From: Aeromonas fluvialis
GTDB taxonomy: Bacteria; Pseudomonadota; Gammaproteobacteria; Enterobacterales; Aeromonadaceae
Assembly (NCBI RefSeq): GCF_000819885.1
Contig: NZ_CDBO01000021.1
Location: 62,001-126,000, forward strand
Length of the DNA stretch: 64,000 bases
Direction of reading: 5' to 3'
Part shown: positions 37,087-46,223 of the stretch, piece by piece
Numbering within the stretch: the stretch's first letter is position 1
Layout: every line of letters begins with the position of its first letter
Program-made: the position numbers and the translations under genes
The notes under the pieces: model-generated
The model's input: only the letters and a program-made list of their open reading frames with translations
Told to the model about the DNA's origin: nothing
Databases searched by the model: none

Positions 37087-39756
37087 TCAGGCCTTGGATT
37101 TCTTCTTGCCTTCAACCTTGGCTTCAACCGGGGCAGCAGTAGGAGCGGCAGCGCCTTCGGTGAACGGACGACCGTAGTAGGTGTCCATCAGGATGGCTTT
37201 CAGTTCGGTGATCAGCGGGTAGCGCGGGTTGGCGCCGGTGCACTGGTCATCGAAAGCTTCCAGTGCCAGCTGGTCAACCTTGGCCAGGAAGTCGGCTTCA
37301 TTGACGCCAGCTTCACGGATGGAGGCCGGGATCCCCAGGGTCGCTTTCAGCTCGTCCAGCCATGCCAGCAGCTTCTCGATCTTGGCAGCGGTGCGGTCAC
37401 CGGCAGTGGTCAGACCCAGGTGGTCAGCGACTTCGGCGTAACGACGGCGAGCTTGCGGACGGTCGTACTGAGAGAACGCAGTCTGCTTGGTCGGGTTGTC
37501 GTTGGCGTTGTAGCGGATCACGTTGCTGATCAGCAGGGCGTTGGCCAAGCCGTGCGGAATGTGGAATTCAGCACCCAGCTTGTGAGCCATGGAGTGGCAC
37601 ACACCCAGGAAGGCGTTGGCAAACGCGATACCGGCGATGGTGGCAGCATTGTGTACTTTCTCGCGAGCTACCGGGTCGTTGGCACCATTCAGGTAGCTGG
37701 ACGGCAGGTACTCTTTCAGCAGTTTCAGTGCTTGCAGTGCCTGGCCATCGGAGTACTCGTTGGCCAGTACGGAAACATAGGCTTCCATGGCGTGAGTCAC
37801 GGCATCGATACCACCGAAGGCGCACAGGGACTTGGGCATGTTCATGACCAGGTTGGCATCTACGATGGCCATGTTCGGGGTCAGCTCGTAGTCAGCCAGC
37901 GGGTACTTCATGCCGGTGGTGTCATCGGTGACGACCGCAAACGGGGTGACTTCAGAACCGGTACCGGAAGTGGTGGTGATACAGACCAGTTCGGCCTTCA
38001 CGCCCATTTTCGGGAATTTATAGATACGCTTGCGGATGTCCATAAAGCGCATGGCCAGATCTTCGAACGCGGTATCCGGGTGCTCGTACATGACCCACAT
38101 GATCTTGGCCGCATCCATCGGTGAACCACCACCCAGTGCCAGGATAACATCCGGCTTGAAGGAGTTGGCCATCTCGGCGCCCTTGCGAACGATGGACAGG
38201 GTCGGGTCAGCTTCTACTTCGTAGAATACTTCCACTTCCATGTTCATCTTCTTGAGCAGACGAACCACGTCGTCGGCATAGCCGTTGTTGAACAGGAAGC
38301 GGTCGGTTACGACCATTGCACGCTTCTTGCCTTCCAGGTCGCCCAGGGCGATCGGCAGGGAACCACGACGGAAATAGATGGATTTCGGAAGTTTGTGCCA
38401 CAGCATATTTTCTGCCCGTTTTGCGACTGTCTTCTTGTTGATCAGGTGCTTGGGTCCGACGTTCTCGGAGATGGAGTTACCACTCCAGGAGCCGCAACCC
38501 AGGGTCAGGGAAGGAGCAAGAGCGAAGTTGTACAGGTCACCGATACCACCCTGGGTGGAAGGGGTGTTGATCAGGATACGGGCGGTCTTCATCTTGTCGC
38601 CGAAGTACTTGATGCGGTCGGCGTTGCGATCCTGGTCGGTATAGAGACCGGAGGTGTGGCCGATACCACCGATGTTGACCATGTCACAGGCCATGTCGAC
38701 AGCAACTTCGAAGTTCTTGGCGCGGAACATACCCAGGGTCGGGGAGAGCTTCTCATGAGCGAACTCATCTTCAGCGCACAACTCCAAGCCTTCACCGATG
38801 AGGATCTTGGTGGTGGCAGGTACAGTGACGCCTGCCATGGCGGCGATCTTGGTGGCCGGCTGGCCGACGATATCTGCGTTCAGCGCACCGTTAATCAGCA
38901 GCACCTTACGTACCTTGTCCGCTTCATCTTTGGACAGGATGTAGCCATCGTGGCTGGAGAAACGCTCTTTCACCTGGTTGTAGATGGAGTCAACCACGAT
39001 AACGGCTTGCTCGGAGGCACAGACCACACCGTTGTCGAAGGTCTTGGACATCAGGATAGAGGCAACGGCACGCTTCACATCGGCAGTTTCGTCGATAACG
39101 ATGGGCACGTTACCGGCACCTACACCGATAGCAGGCTTACCGGAAGAGTAAGCGGCTTTCACCATGCCCGGGCCGCCGGTGGCCAGGATCAGGTTGATGT
39201 CGTTGTGTCTCATCAGCGCGTTGGACAGCTCAACAGACGGTTGATCGATCCAGCCGATGATGTCTTTCGGTGCACCGGCAGCAATAGCCGCATCCAGTAC
39301 CAGCTTGGCAGCGGTATTGGTGGAGTTCTTGGCACGGGGGTGCGGGGAGAAGATGATGGCGTTGCGGGTCTTCAGGGAGATCAACGATTTGAAGATCGCG
39401 GTTGCAGTCGGGTTGGTGGTCGGCACGATACCGCAAATGATACCTACCGGCTCGGCGATGATCATTGTGCCCATTTCGTCATCCTGGCTCAGGATGCCGC
39501 AGGTCTTCTCATCTTTGTATGCGTTATAGATGTATTCGGAGGCGAAGTGGTTCTTGATAACCTTGTCTTCGATGATACCCATGCCGGATTCAGCCACGGC
39601 CATTTGGGCCAGGGGAATACGAGCATTGCTGGCGGCCAGGGCGGCGGCACGGAAGATCTTGTCTACCTGCTCTTGCGAGAAGCTGGCGAATTCACGCTGG
39701 GCTTCCTTAACGCGGGCGACCATTGCATCCAGTTCAGCCAAGTTGGTTACTGCCAT
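37087..39756 (-). CDS. adhE: Bifunctional acetaldehyde-CoA/alcohol dehydrogenase AdhE
   Basis: 889 residues. N-terminal CoA-acylating aldehyde dehydrogenase (catalytic Cys in FDNGVVCASEQ) and C-terminal iron alcohol dehydrogenase (ALGGGSPMDAAKI; metal residues in AVTHAMEAYVS and CHSMAHKLGAEFHIPHG). Reduces acetyl-CoA to ethanol in fermentation; known to form spirosomes. A perfect FNR-type site lies 162 bp upstream. The Lys-rich tail (EAKVEGKKKSKA) is common in the family. Same order as E. coli: adhE opposite ychE and opp. Confidence 0.97.
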   Translation of the reverse strand: MAVTNLAELDAMVARVKEAQREFASFSQEQVDKIFRAAALAASNARIPLAQMAVAESGMGIIEDKVIKNHFASEYIYNAYKDEKTCGILSQDDEMGTMIIAEPVGIICGIVPTTNPTATAIFKSLISLKTRNAIIFSPHPRAKNSTNTAAKLVLDAAIAAGAPKDIIGWIDQPSVELSNALMRHNDINLILATGGPGMVKAAYSSGKPAIGVGAGNVPIVIDETADVKRAVASILMSKTFDNGVVCASEQAVIVVDSIYNQVKERFSSHDGYILSKDEADKVRKVLLINGALNADIVGQPATKIAAMAGVTVPATTKILIGEGLELCAEDEFAHEKLSPTLGMFRAKNFEVAVDMACDMVNIGGIGHTSGLYTDQDRNADRIKYFGDKMKTARILINTPSTQGGIGDLYNFALAPSLTLGCGSWSGNSISENVGPKHLINKKTVAKRAENMLWHKLPKSIYFRRGSLPIALGDLEGKKRAMVVTDRFLFNNGYADDVVRLLKKMNMEVEVFYEVEADPTLSIVRKGAEMANSFKPDVILALGGGSPMDAAKIMWVMYEHPDTAFEDLAMRFMDIRKRIYKFPKMGVKAELVCITTTSGTGSEVTPFAVVTDDTTGMKYPLADYELTPNMAIVDANLVMNMPKSLCAFGGIDAVTHAMEAYVSVLANEYSDGQALQALKLLKEYLPSSYLNGANDPVAREKVHNAATIAGIAFANAFLGVCHSMAHKLGAEFHIPHGLANALLISNVIRYNANDNPTKQTAFSQYDRPQARRRYAEVADHLGLTTAGDRTAAKIEKLLAWLDELKATLGIPASIREAGVNEADFLAKVDQLALEAFDDQCTGANPRYPLITELKAILMDTYYGRPFTEGAAAPTAAPVEAKVEGKKKSKA

Positions 39757-39917
39757 GTTTATCTCCTGATGATTTGAAAACTGTTTAGTAAGACGTTGGC
39801 AATGCCCGGCAATTATAGTTGGCTTGTCAAGCCAGCAATTACTGCAACAGGGGTATTTACATGCCTTGCTAAATTGTTTTCCGAGGCGATTATAGAGCGG
39901 GGTAGCCCCAGAAAAAC

Positions 39918-39931
39918 TTGATCTCGATCAA
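39918..39931. promoter_or_regulatory. Putative FNR site upstream of adhE
   Basis: TTGATCTCGATCAA is an exact match to the FNR consensus TTGAT-N4-ATCAA. It lies 162 bp before the adhE start, consistent with anaerobic control of fermentation. Confidence 0.65.
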
Positions 39932-40090
39932 ATGTTGTAAAAGAACAAAAGAAATTTTATTTCACAATTTTTTTCTGGTCCGATGTTATCGGTATGTAAT
40001 CTTGACAAATCCTTTACAAATCCGGGACGGATTATTTTAGTCCAGATTTTTCATCTGGTTAAGGCTTGATAAACAATTTGGAGGAAACCA

Positions 40091-40112
40091 CTGCGTGATG
40101 GCTATCACGCAG
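40091..40112. promoter_or_regulatory. Perfect dyad in the adhE-ychE intergenic region
   Basis: CTGCGTGAT and ATCACGCAG arms with a GGCT spacer. The centre reads GTGA-N6-TCAC, the CRP core. It follows a GGAGG, so it could also be a hairpin in a short leader. The whole 39757-40572 interval (816 bp) has no convincing gene; it also carries a CCAGAT/ATCTGG hairpin at about 40042-40058. Confidence 0.45.
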
Positions 40113-40572
40113 TCATTGTGATCAAATTTAACCTTTTACACGCGATTGGTGACAGATTTTCCACTGTCTGTTATCGATTTTTATATTTTTACTGTTTGTT
40201 TTGCCGTTTTTCCCACCTTTTTTGGCGCTTTTTTACACGAAGCTTCGCATTGCCATTACCTTGGGCAGGGGGGATTACCGGACGTCGTATCAGTAAAGTG
40301 CAGGAACAGAAAGTGCAGTAACAGGAGCCGGGAAAACAGTCGCAGCGATAGAGCCTGTTCCTGAGCCACAGATGGGATGGGTAGTGACTTGCGCCGCGTA
40401 GATCGTTTCGCACTTGCTTATCTGTTGGGAAGAGTGGGAATCATTAGCGGAACTAACTAAAAAACCCCGATATTGGTGAGATTATTTAATTGGTGCCGAT
40501 TCTGACTATGGTGTAAATTTACGCGCGTATTGAGGAGTAGCCTGCGGGCTTGCACACTATTGGAAGGGTTTT

Positions 40573-41208
40573 ATGGCGGCAGTTGACGTCTCTTTATATC
40601 TGAAGTTTTTTGTCGGTTTGTTTGCGATCATCAACCCGCTTGGTCTGTTGCCGGTGTTTGTCAGTCTGACCAGTCACCATACTCCGGCCGAAAGAATGAA
40701 GACCAACACGACCGCCAATATCGCGGTGATGGTGATCCTGCTGGTCTCCATGTATATGGGGCAGCTGATCCTGGATGGCTTTGGTATCTCGCTGGCCTCC
40801 TTCCGGATCGCCGGCGGGTCGCTTATCACTTTGATCGCCTGGTCGATGCTGCAGGGCAAGCTGGGTGAAGTGAAGCACAATCAGCAGGAGAAGGGTGAAC
40901 TGGCGGTGCGCGAGTCTATCGCCGTGGTGCCGCTGGCGCTGCCATTGATGGCGGGCCCCGGTGCCATCTCCTCGGTCATCGTCTACGCCAGTCAGAGCCA
41001 ATGGCACCAAATGATCGGCATGTCACTGGTCGTAATGGTCTTTGCATTTTGCTCCTGGCTGATTTTCCGCGCCGCGCCACTGTTGTTCAAGATCATGGGC
41101 AACACCGGCATCAACGTGGTGACCCGTATCATGGGTCTTATCATGATGTCGCTGGGTATCGAGATCATGGTGGCCGGCATCAAGGGGGTTTTCCCCAGCC
41201 TGATGTGA
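40573..41208 (+). CDS. ychE: MarC/UPF0056 family membrane protein YchE
   Basis: 211 residues with six membrane helices. FFVGLFAIINPLGLLPVFVSL and PLALPLMAGPGAISSVIV are MarC-family signatures. Located between adhE and oppA as in E. coli, where the gene is ychE. Transport function has been suggested for some relatives but not shown here. GGAAGGG precedes the ATG; own terminator. Confidence 0.93.
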   Translation: MAAVDVSLYLKFFVGLFAIINPLGLLPVFVSLTSHHTPAERMKTNTTANIAVMVILLVSMYMGQLILDGFGISLASFRIAGGSLITLIAWSMLQGKLGEVKHNQQEKGELAVRESIAVVPLALPLMAGPGAISSVIVYASQSQWHQMIGMSLVVMVFAFCSWLIFRAAPLLFKIMGNTGINVVTRIMGLIMMSLGIEIMVAGIKGVFPSLM

Positions 41209-41225
41209 GCCAAGTCTGTTTTATG

Positions 41226-41252
41226 AAAGCCGGTCCTCGTGACCGGCTTTTT
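41226..41252 (+). terminator. Intrinsic terminator of ychE
   Basis: AAAGCCGGTC / GACCGGCTTT stem with CTCGT loop and T's. Confidence 0.9.
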
Positions 41253-41487
41253 ATTGGTTGCTTTTTGCCCGGCCTTTTCTAGAATCGGTCGTTTGTGTAA
41301 AAAACGAGCACAAAGCTGACGTTTTAATACTGAGAAAATGCGTCAGAGCTGTTTTTTTGACCAGAGAATGACTATTACCCTGACAATATCTATTGCATTA
41401 TCGGAATTGGCAGGGAATTATGCTGGGAGCGGGTTTCATCCCCGTCACTTTAAAAAACGCATGGAATGTTCTTGTTGGAGTAGGGAA

Positions 41488-43107
41488 ATGACTCATAAAA
41501 AAACAATGATTAACACATTGCTGATGGCTGCACTGTTTGGTGGCGCCCATGTGGCTCAGGCGGCCGATGTGCCGACGGGAACCAAGCTGGCTGAAGTCCA
41601 GCAGCTGGTAAAAGGCAACGGCTCCGAGCCCGCGACCCTTGACCCGCACAAGACCGAAGGAACGGTCGAATCCAATATTCTGCGTGACCTGTTCGAAGGT
41701 CTCGTTGCTTCCGGCCCGAAAGGTGAAATTCTCCCGGCAATGGCCGAATCCTGGGAAACCAAGGATAACAAGCACTACGTCTTCCACCTGCGCAAAGACG
41801 CCAAGTGGTCCAACGGGGACCCGGTCACTGCCCACGACTTTGAGTTCGCCTTCAAACGCGCCGTTGATCCGAAAACCGCCTCTCCCTACTCCTGGTATCT
41901 GGAGATCCCGACCATCGTCAATGCCAGCGACATTATCGCTGGCAAGAAGTCCGCCGATACTCTTGGCGTGAAAGCGACCGACGACTACACCTTCGAAGTG
42001 CAGCTTGAGAAAGCGATCCCTTACTTCGTCAGCATGCTCTCTCACACCACGACCTACCCGGTGCCGAAGAAGGTGATCGAGCAGTTTGGTGACAAGTGGA
42101 CCCAGCCGGAAAACATGGTATCCAACGGTGCCTATGCCCTGAAGAGCTGGGTGGTGAACGAGCGCGTTGAAGTGGAACGCAACAAGCACTACTGGAACGA
42201 TGGCAAGACCGTTATCAACAAGGTCGTCTATCTGCCGATCCAGTCTACCAACGCCGACCTGAGTCGCTATCTGGCGGGCGAAGTGGACATCACCTATCAG
42301 ATGCCCATCGAACGCTTCAAGCAGATGAAGAAAGAGAAGCCGGACGAACTGAAAGTGACCGGTTATGTGGGTACTTACTACTACCAGTACAACGTCAAGA
42401 AGAAGCCATTTGACGATGTGCGTGTCCGTACCGCGCTCTCCTATGCCATCGATCGTAATGTGATTGCCAACAAGGTGATGGGTCAGGGTCAAACGCCGGG
42501 TTACACCTTGGTGCCGGACTTCGTCGATGGCTTCAAGCCGGTGGCCCCCGAGTGGTCGAAGATGACCCAAGCCGAGCGTGATGCCAAGGCCAAGGCGTTG
42601 CTGGAAGAGGCCGGTTTCGATGCCAGCAAGCCGCTGAAGTTCGAGCTGCTCTACAACACCGACGACAACCACAAGAAAGTGGCAGTGGCCGTTGCCTCCA
42701 TGTGGAAGAAGCTGGGCGTGCAGGTGAGCCTGGTCAACCAGGAGTGGAAAACTTACCTGGAAACCAAGAAACAGGGTCAGTTTGACGTAGGTCGTGCCGG
42801 CTGGATCGCCGACTACAACGAAGCCTCGTCCATGCTGGATCTGATGCAGACTACCCACGGCAACAATGACGGCAAGTACTCCAATCCGGCGTTCGACAAG
42901 CTGATGGATTCGTCCCGTGATCAAGTTGATGTGGCGGCGCGCAACCAGCTCTATGTTCAGGCCGAAGATATCCTGGCCAAAGACATGCCGATCGCGCCCA
43001 TCTACCAGTACGTGACTGCCCGTATGGTCAAGCCCTATGTCGGCGGCTACCCGGCCAACCCGCTGGATAACCTCTACAGCAAAGATATGTACATCATTGC
43101 TCACTGA
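41488..43107 (+). CDS. oppA: Oligopeptide-binding protein OppA
   Basis: 539 residues. Signal peptide MTHKKTMINTLLMAALFGGA, cleavage near AQA-ADVP. SBP family 5 signatures: EPATLDPHKTEGTVES and FHLRKDAKWSNGDPVTAHDF. Captures oligopeptides in the periplasm for OppBCDF. GGAG seven bases before 41488 fixes the start; the frame is open 50 codons further upstream. A hairpin lies between oppA and oppB, which would explain excess OppA over the membrane parts. Confidence 0.96.
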   Translation: MTHKKTMINTLLMAALFGGAHVAQAADVPTGTKLAEVQQLVKGNGSEPATLDPHKTEGTVESNILRDLFEGLVASGPKGEILPAMAESWETKDNKHYVFHLRKDAKWSNGDPVTAHDFEFAFKRAVDPKTASPYSWYLEIPTIVNASDIIAGKKSADTLGVKATDDYTFEVQLEKAIPYFVSMLSHTTTYPVPKKVIEQFGDKWTQPENMVSNGAYALKSWVVNERVEVERNKHYWNDGKTVINKVVYLPIQSTNADLSRYLAGEVDITYQMPIERFKQMKKEKPDELKVTGYVGTYYYQYNVKKKPFDDVRVRTALSYAIDRNVIANKVMGQGQTPGYTLVPDFVDGFKPVAPEWSKMTQAERDAKAKALLEEAGFDASKPLKFELLYNTDDNHKKVAVAVASMWKKLGVQVSLVNQEWKTYLETKKQGQFDVGRAGWIADYNEASSMLDLMQTTHGNNDGKYSNPAFDKLMDSSRDQVDVAARNQLYVQAEDILAKDMPIAPIYQYVTARMVKPYVGGYPANPLDNLYSKDMYIIAH

Positions 43108-43108
43108 T

Positions 43109-43148
43109 TTAAAGCAACAAGTCGCATATTAAAGCAACAAGTCGCATA
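43109..43148. repeat. Perfect 20-bp tandem duplication after oppA
   Basis: TTAAAGCAACAAGTCGCATA occurs twice without a gap (43109-43128 and 43129-43148), between the oppA stop and the intercistronic hairpin. Confidence 0.95.
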
Positions 43149-43156
43149 ACAAGCAG

Positions 43157-43180
43157 GGCCCGCCAGTCGGCGGGCCTTTA
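43157..43180 (+). terminator. Intercistronic terminator/attenuator oppA-oppB
   Basis: GGCCCGCC / GGCGGGCC stem, AGTC loop, then TTTATT. A short T-run suggests partial read-through into oppB. Confidence 0.75.
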
Positions 43181-43219
43181 TTACAACCGCGACCATTTGG
43201 AAGCAGTACAGGACAGGTA

Positions 43220-44146
43220 ATGTCTATGTTGAAATTTATTTTTAAACGGCTATTGGAAGCGATCCCGACTCTGCTGGTCTTGATCACCGTCTCTTTCTTC
43301 ATGATGCGTTTCGCCCCCGGTAACCCCTTTACCAGCGAGCGTTCACTGCCCCCCGAAGTCATCGCCAATATCGAGGCCAAATACGGGCTCGACAAACCCA
43401 TTGGCATGCAATATCTCACCTACCTGGGCAACCTGGTGCAGGGTGATTTGGGCCCCTCTTTCAAATACAAGGATTTCACCGTCAATGATCTGGTGAGTCA
43501 GGCGCTGCCTGTTTCCGCCAAGATCGGGACCACGGCCTTCTTCTTCGCCGTGCTGCTGGGGGTCACCTTCGGCACCATAGCGGCCCTGAAACAGAACACC
43601 ATCATCGACTATCTGCTGATGTCGTCGGCCATGGCCGGGGTGGTGATCCCGGGCTTTGTGCTGGCGCCCTTGCTGGTGCTGTTTTTCAGTATTCATCTGG
43701 GTTGGTTCCCTGCCGGTGGCTGGCAGGGCGGTGGCATCCAGTTTATGGTGCTGCCGGTGTTCGGCATGATGATGTACTACATCTCCGCCATTTCGCGGAT
43801 CATGCGGGGCAGCATGATCGAGACCATGAACTCCAACTTCATCCGTACCGCCCGAGCCAAGGGTTTGCCGCTGCGCCACATCATCCTCAAGCATGCACTG
43901 CGTCCGGCCATGCTGCCGGTAGTCTCCTATCTGGGCCCGGCCTTTGTCGGCATCATCACGGGTTCCGTGGTGATCGAGACCATCTTCGGCCTGCCGGGGA
44001 TCGGTCAGCTGTTCGTCAACGGTGCCCTTAACCGTGATTACTCCATGGTGCTCGGTCTGACCATTCTGGTCGGCGCCCTCACCATCACCTTTAACGCTGT
44101 GGTCGATATTCTCTACGCCTTTATCGATCCCAAGATCCGTTACTAA
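43220..44146 (+). CDS. oppB: Oligopeptide ABC transporter permease OppB
   Basis: 308 residues, near-collinear with E. coli OppB. Six membrane helices. The EAA loop region is NSNFIRTARAKGLP. Forms the membrane channel with OppC. A start two codons later (MLKFIFKRL, 43226) equals the E. coli N-terminus and is also possible; AGGA six bases before 43220 is the reason for the longer form. Confidence 0.96.
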   Translation: MSMLKFIFKRLLEAIPTLLVLITVSFFMMRFAPGNPFTSERSLPPEVIANIEAKYGLDKPIGMQYLTYLGNLVQGDLGPSFKYKDFTVNDLVSQALPVSAKIGTTAFFFAVLLGVTFGTIAALKQNTIIDYLLMSSAMAGVVIPGFVLAPLLVLFFSIHLGWFPAGGWQGGGIQFMVLPVFGMMMYYISAISRIMRGSMIETMNSNFIRTARAKGLPLRHIILKHALRPAMLPVVSYLGPAFVGIITGSVVIETIFGLPGIGQLFVNGALNRDYSMVLGLTILVGALTITFNAVVDILYAFIDPKIRY

Positions 44147-44160
44147 TTCGGGAGTTCATC

Positions 44161-45072
44161 ATGGTTGTTTCAACTGAAAAACGCGATGCCGTCGAGGCGT
44201 TCGCGCAAAAAGTGGAAGTGGTGGAGGGGCGCTCCCTGTGGAAGGATGCCCGTCGCCGTTTCCTGCGCAACAAGGCGGCCCTGACCAGCCTGATCATTCT
44301 GACCATCATCGGTCTGGCGGTCATCTTTGGCCCCCATCTGTCCCAATACACCTTTGACGATCCGGACTGGGGCGCCATGCAGTCGCCGCCGGATATGGAA
44401 ACGGGCCACTACTTCGGGACCGACAGTCTGGGCCGCGATCTGTTCGTGCGTACCCTGCTCGGTGGCCGTATCTCCCTGATGGTTGGCATCATGGGTGCCA
44501 TGGTGGCGGTCATCATCGGTACTCTGTATGGCGCGGCCTCCGGCTTTATCGGCGGGCGGGTCGACAGCCTGATGATGCGGGTACTGGAGATCCTCAACGC
44601 CTTCCCCTTCATGTTCTTCGTCATCATGCTGGTCACCTTCTTTGGCCGCAATCTGGCGCTCATCTTTATCGCCATCGGGGCGGTGAGCTGGCTCGACATG
44701 GCGCGGATCGTGCGTGGCCAGACCCTCAGCCTCAAGAGCAAGGAGTTTATCGAGGCGGCCCATGTCTGCGGCGTCTCCAAGTGGAAGATCATCACCCGTC
44801 ATATCGTTCCGAACGTACTCGGTATCGTGGCCGTCTACGCCACCTTGCTGGTGCCGGGCATGATCATGTTTGAATCCTTCCTCAGTTTCCTGGGCCTTGG
44901 GGTTCAGGAACCGATGACCAGCTGGGGTGCCCTGCTGGATGAAGGCTCCAAGTCGATGGAAGTGGCCATCTGGCAACTGCTGTTCCCCGCCTGCTTTATG
45001 GTGGTGACCCTGTTTTGCTTCAACTTCCTCGGGGATGGTCTGCGTGACGCCCTCGATCCGAAAGATCGTTAA
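44161..45072 (+). CDS. oppC: Oligopeptide ABC transporter permease OppC
   Basis: 303 residues. EVVEGRSLWKDARRRFLRNK N-terminus with a cytoplasmic lead, then six membrane helices. GTDSLGRDLFVR and EFIEAAHVCGVSKWKI (EAA loop) are diagnostic. Pairs with OppB. Fourteen bases after oppB, with GGGAG before the ATG. Confidence 0.96.
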   Translation: MVVSTEKRDAVEAFAQKVEVVEGRSLWKDARRRFLRNKAALTSLIILTIIGLAVIFGPHLSQYTFDDPDWGAMQSPPDMETGHYFGTDSLGRDLFVRTLLGGRISLMVGIMGAMVAVIIGTLYGAASGFIGGRVDSLMMRVLEILNAFPFMFFVIMLVTFFGRNLALIFIAIGAVSWLDMARIVRGQTLSLKSKEFIEAAHVCGVSKWKIITRHIVPNVLGIVAVYATLLVPGMIMFESFLSFLGLGVQEPMTSWGALLDEGSKSMEVAIWQLLFPACFMVVTLFCFNFLGDGLRDALDPKDR

Positions 45073-45126
45073 TCGAGCATCGGATCGACAGGAAAGCATC
45101 ACGAAAGATCGATAAGGAGTTTTTAT

Positions 45127-46113
45127 ATGAAGTTACTGGATGTGAAAGATCTGCGGGTCGAGTTCAAGACCCCGGACGGCAATGTGGTGGCGGTCAACGA
45201 CCTCAACTTTTCTCTCTCTGCGGGTGAAACCCTGGGGATCGTCGGCGAGTCCGGCTCCGGCAAATCCCAGACGGCCTTTGCCATCATGGGGCTGCTGGCC
45301 AAAAACGGCATTATTACCGGTTCCGCCAAGTTTCAGGGCGAAGAGATCCTCAACCTGCCGGAGTCCAAGCTCAACAAGATCCGCTCCGAGAAGATCGCCA
45401 TGATCTTCCAGGACCCCATGACCTCGCTGAACCCTTATATGAAGGTGAAAGATCAGCTGATGGAAGTACTGATGCTGCACAAAGGGGTGAGCAAGGCGGA
45501 AGCGTTTGAAGAGTCGGTGCGGATGCTCGACGCGGTGAAGATCCCCGAAGCGCGCAAGCGGATGGGCATGTATCCCCACGAGTTCTCCGGTGGCATGCGT
45601 CAGCGGGTGATGATTGCCATGGCGCTGCTCTGCCGGCCGCAACTGCTGATCGCCGATGAGCCGACCACCGCGCTCGACGTGACCGTACAGGCCCAGATCA
45701 TGACCCTGATGAATGAACTCAAGCGCGAGTTCAACACCGCCATCATCATGATCACCCACGACTTGGGGGTGGTCGCCGGTATCTGCAACAAGGTGCTGGT
45801 GATGTATGCCGGTCGTACCATGGAGTACGGCAAGGTAGACGATATCTTCTATCGCCCGAGCCACCCCTACACCGAAGGCTTGCTGCGCGCCATTCCCCGC
45901 CTCGATACCGAAGGGGAAGTGCTGCCCACCATCCCGGGCAATCCGCCCAACCTGCTGCGTCTGCCCACCGGTTGCCCCTTCCAGGAGCGTTGCCACCGGG
46001 TGAGCGAGATTTGCGGCCAGCAGTCGCCAATCCTGACCCCGTTCAACGACGGCCGCGAGCGTGCTTGTCACTGGATATCTGATGCCATCAACGCCAAGGA
46101 GGTAAGCGTATGA
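45127..46113 (+). CDS. oppD: Oligopeptide ABC transporter ATP-binding protein OppD
   Basis: 328 residues. Walker [10 protein letters not shown], signature SGGMRQRV, Walker [13 protein letters not shown], and the C-terminal peptide-transporter extension with a Cys cluster ([17 protein letters not shown]). It powers uptake with OppF. The C-terminus [20 protein letters not shown] is repeated in the small ORF that follows and overlaps its stop by 4 nt. Confidence 0.96.
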   Translation: MKLLDVKDLRVEFKTPDGNVVAVNDLNFSLSAGETLGIVGESGSGKSQTAFAIMGLLAKNGIITGSAKFQGEEILNLPESKLNKIRSEKIAMIFQDPMTSLNPYMKVKDQLMEVLMLHKGVSKAEAFEESVRMLDAVKIPEARKRMGMYPHEFSGGMRQRVMIAMALLCRPQLLIADEPTTALDVTVQAQIMTLMNELKREFNTAIIMITHDLGVVAGICNKVLVMYAGRTMEYGKVDDIFYRPSHPYTEGLLRAIPRLDTEGEVLPTIPGNPPNLLRLPTGCPFQERCHRVSEICGQQSPILTPFNDGRERACHWISDAINAKEVSV

Positions 46114-46223
46114 ATGCTGTGAAATGTGGCCAGCAATCATCCATGCCTCTGACGCCGTTCAACGACGGTCGGGAGCGTGCCTGTCACTGGGTTTCGGATG
46201 CCATCAACAAGGGGGCCAACTAA
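46110..46223 (+). CDS. 37-residue ORF duplicating the OppD C-terminus
   Basis: ATG at 46110 overlaps the oppD stop (ATGA) and TAA at 46221-46223 directly abuts the oppF ATG. AAGGAGG seven bases before it is the strongest ribosome binding site in the operon. The product, [20 protein letters not shown] then [17 protein letters not shown], mirrors the OppD tail [20 protein letters not shown]. The two DNA copies differ mostly at third positions, so the peptide sequence may be under selection, or the unit may act in coupling oppD to oppF translation. Confidence 0.65.
   Translation: MNAVKCGQQSSMPLTPFNDGRERACHWVSDAINKGAN

Noticed and set aside
40118-40321. 67-codon plus-strand frame before ychE
   Set aside because: Phenylalanine-rich translation of AT-rich non-coding DNA, no SD.
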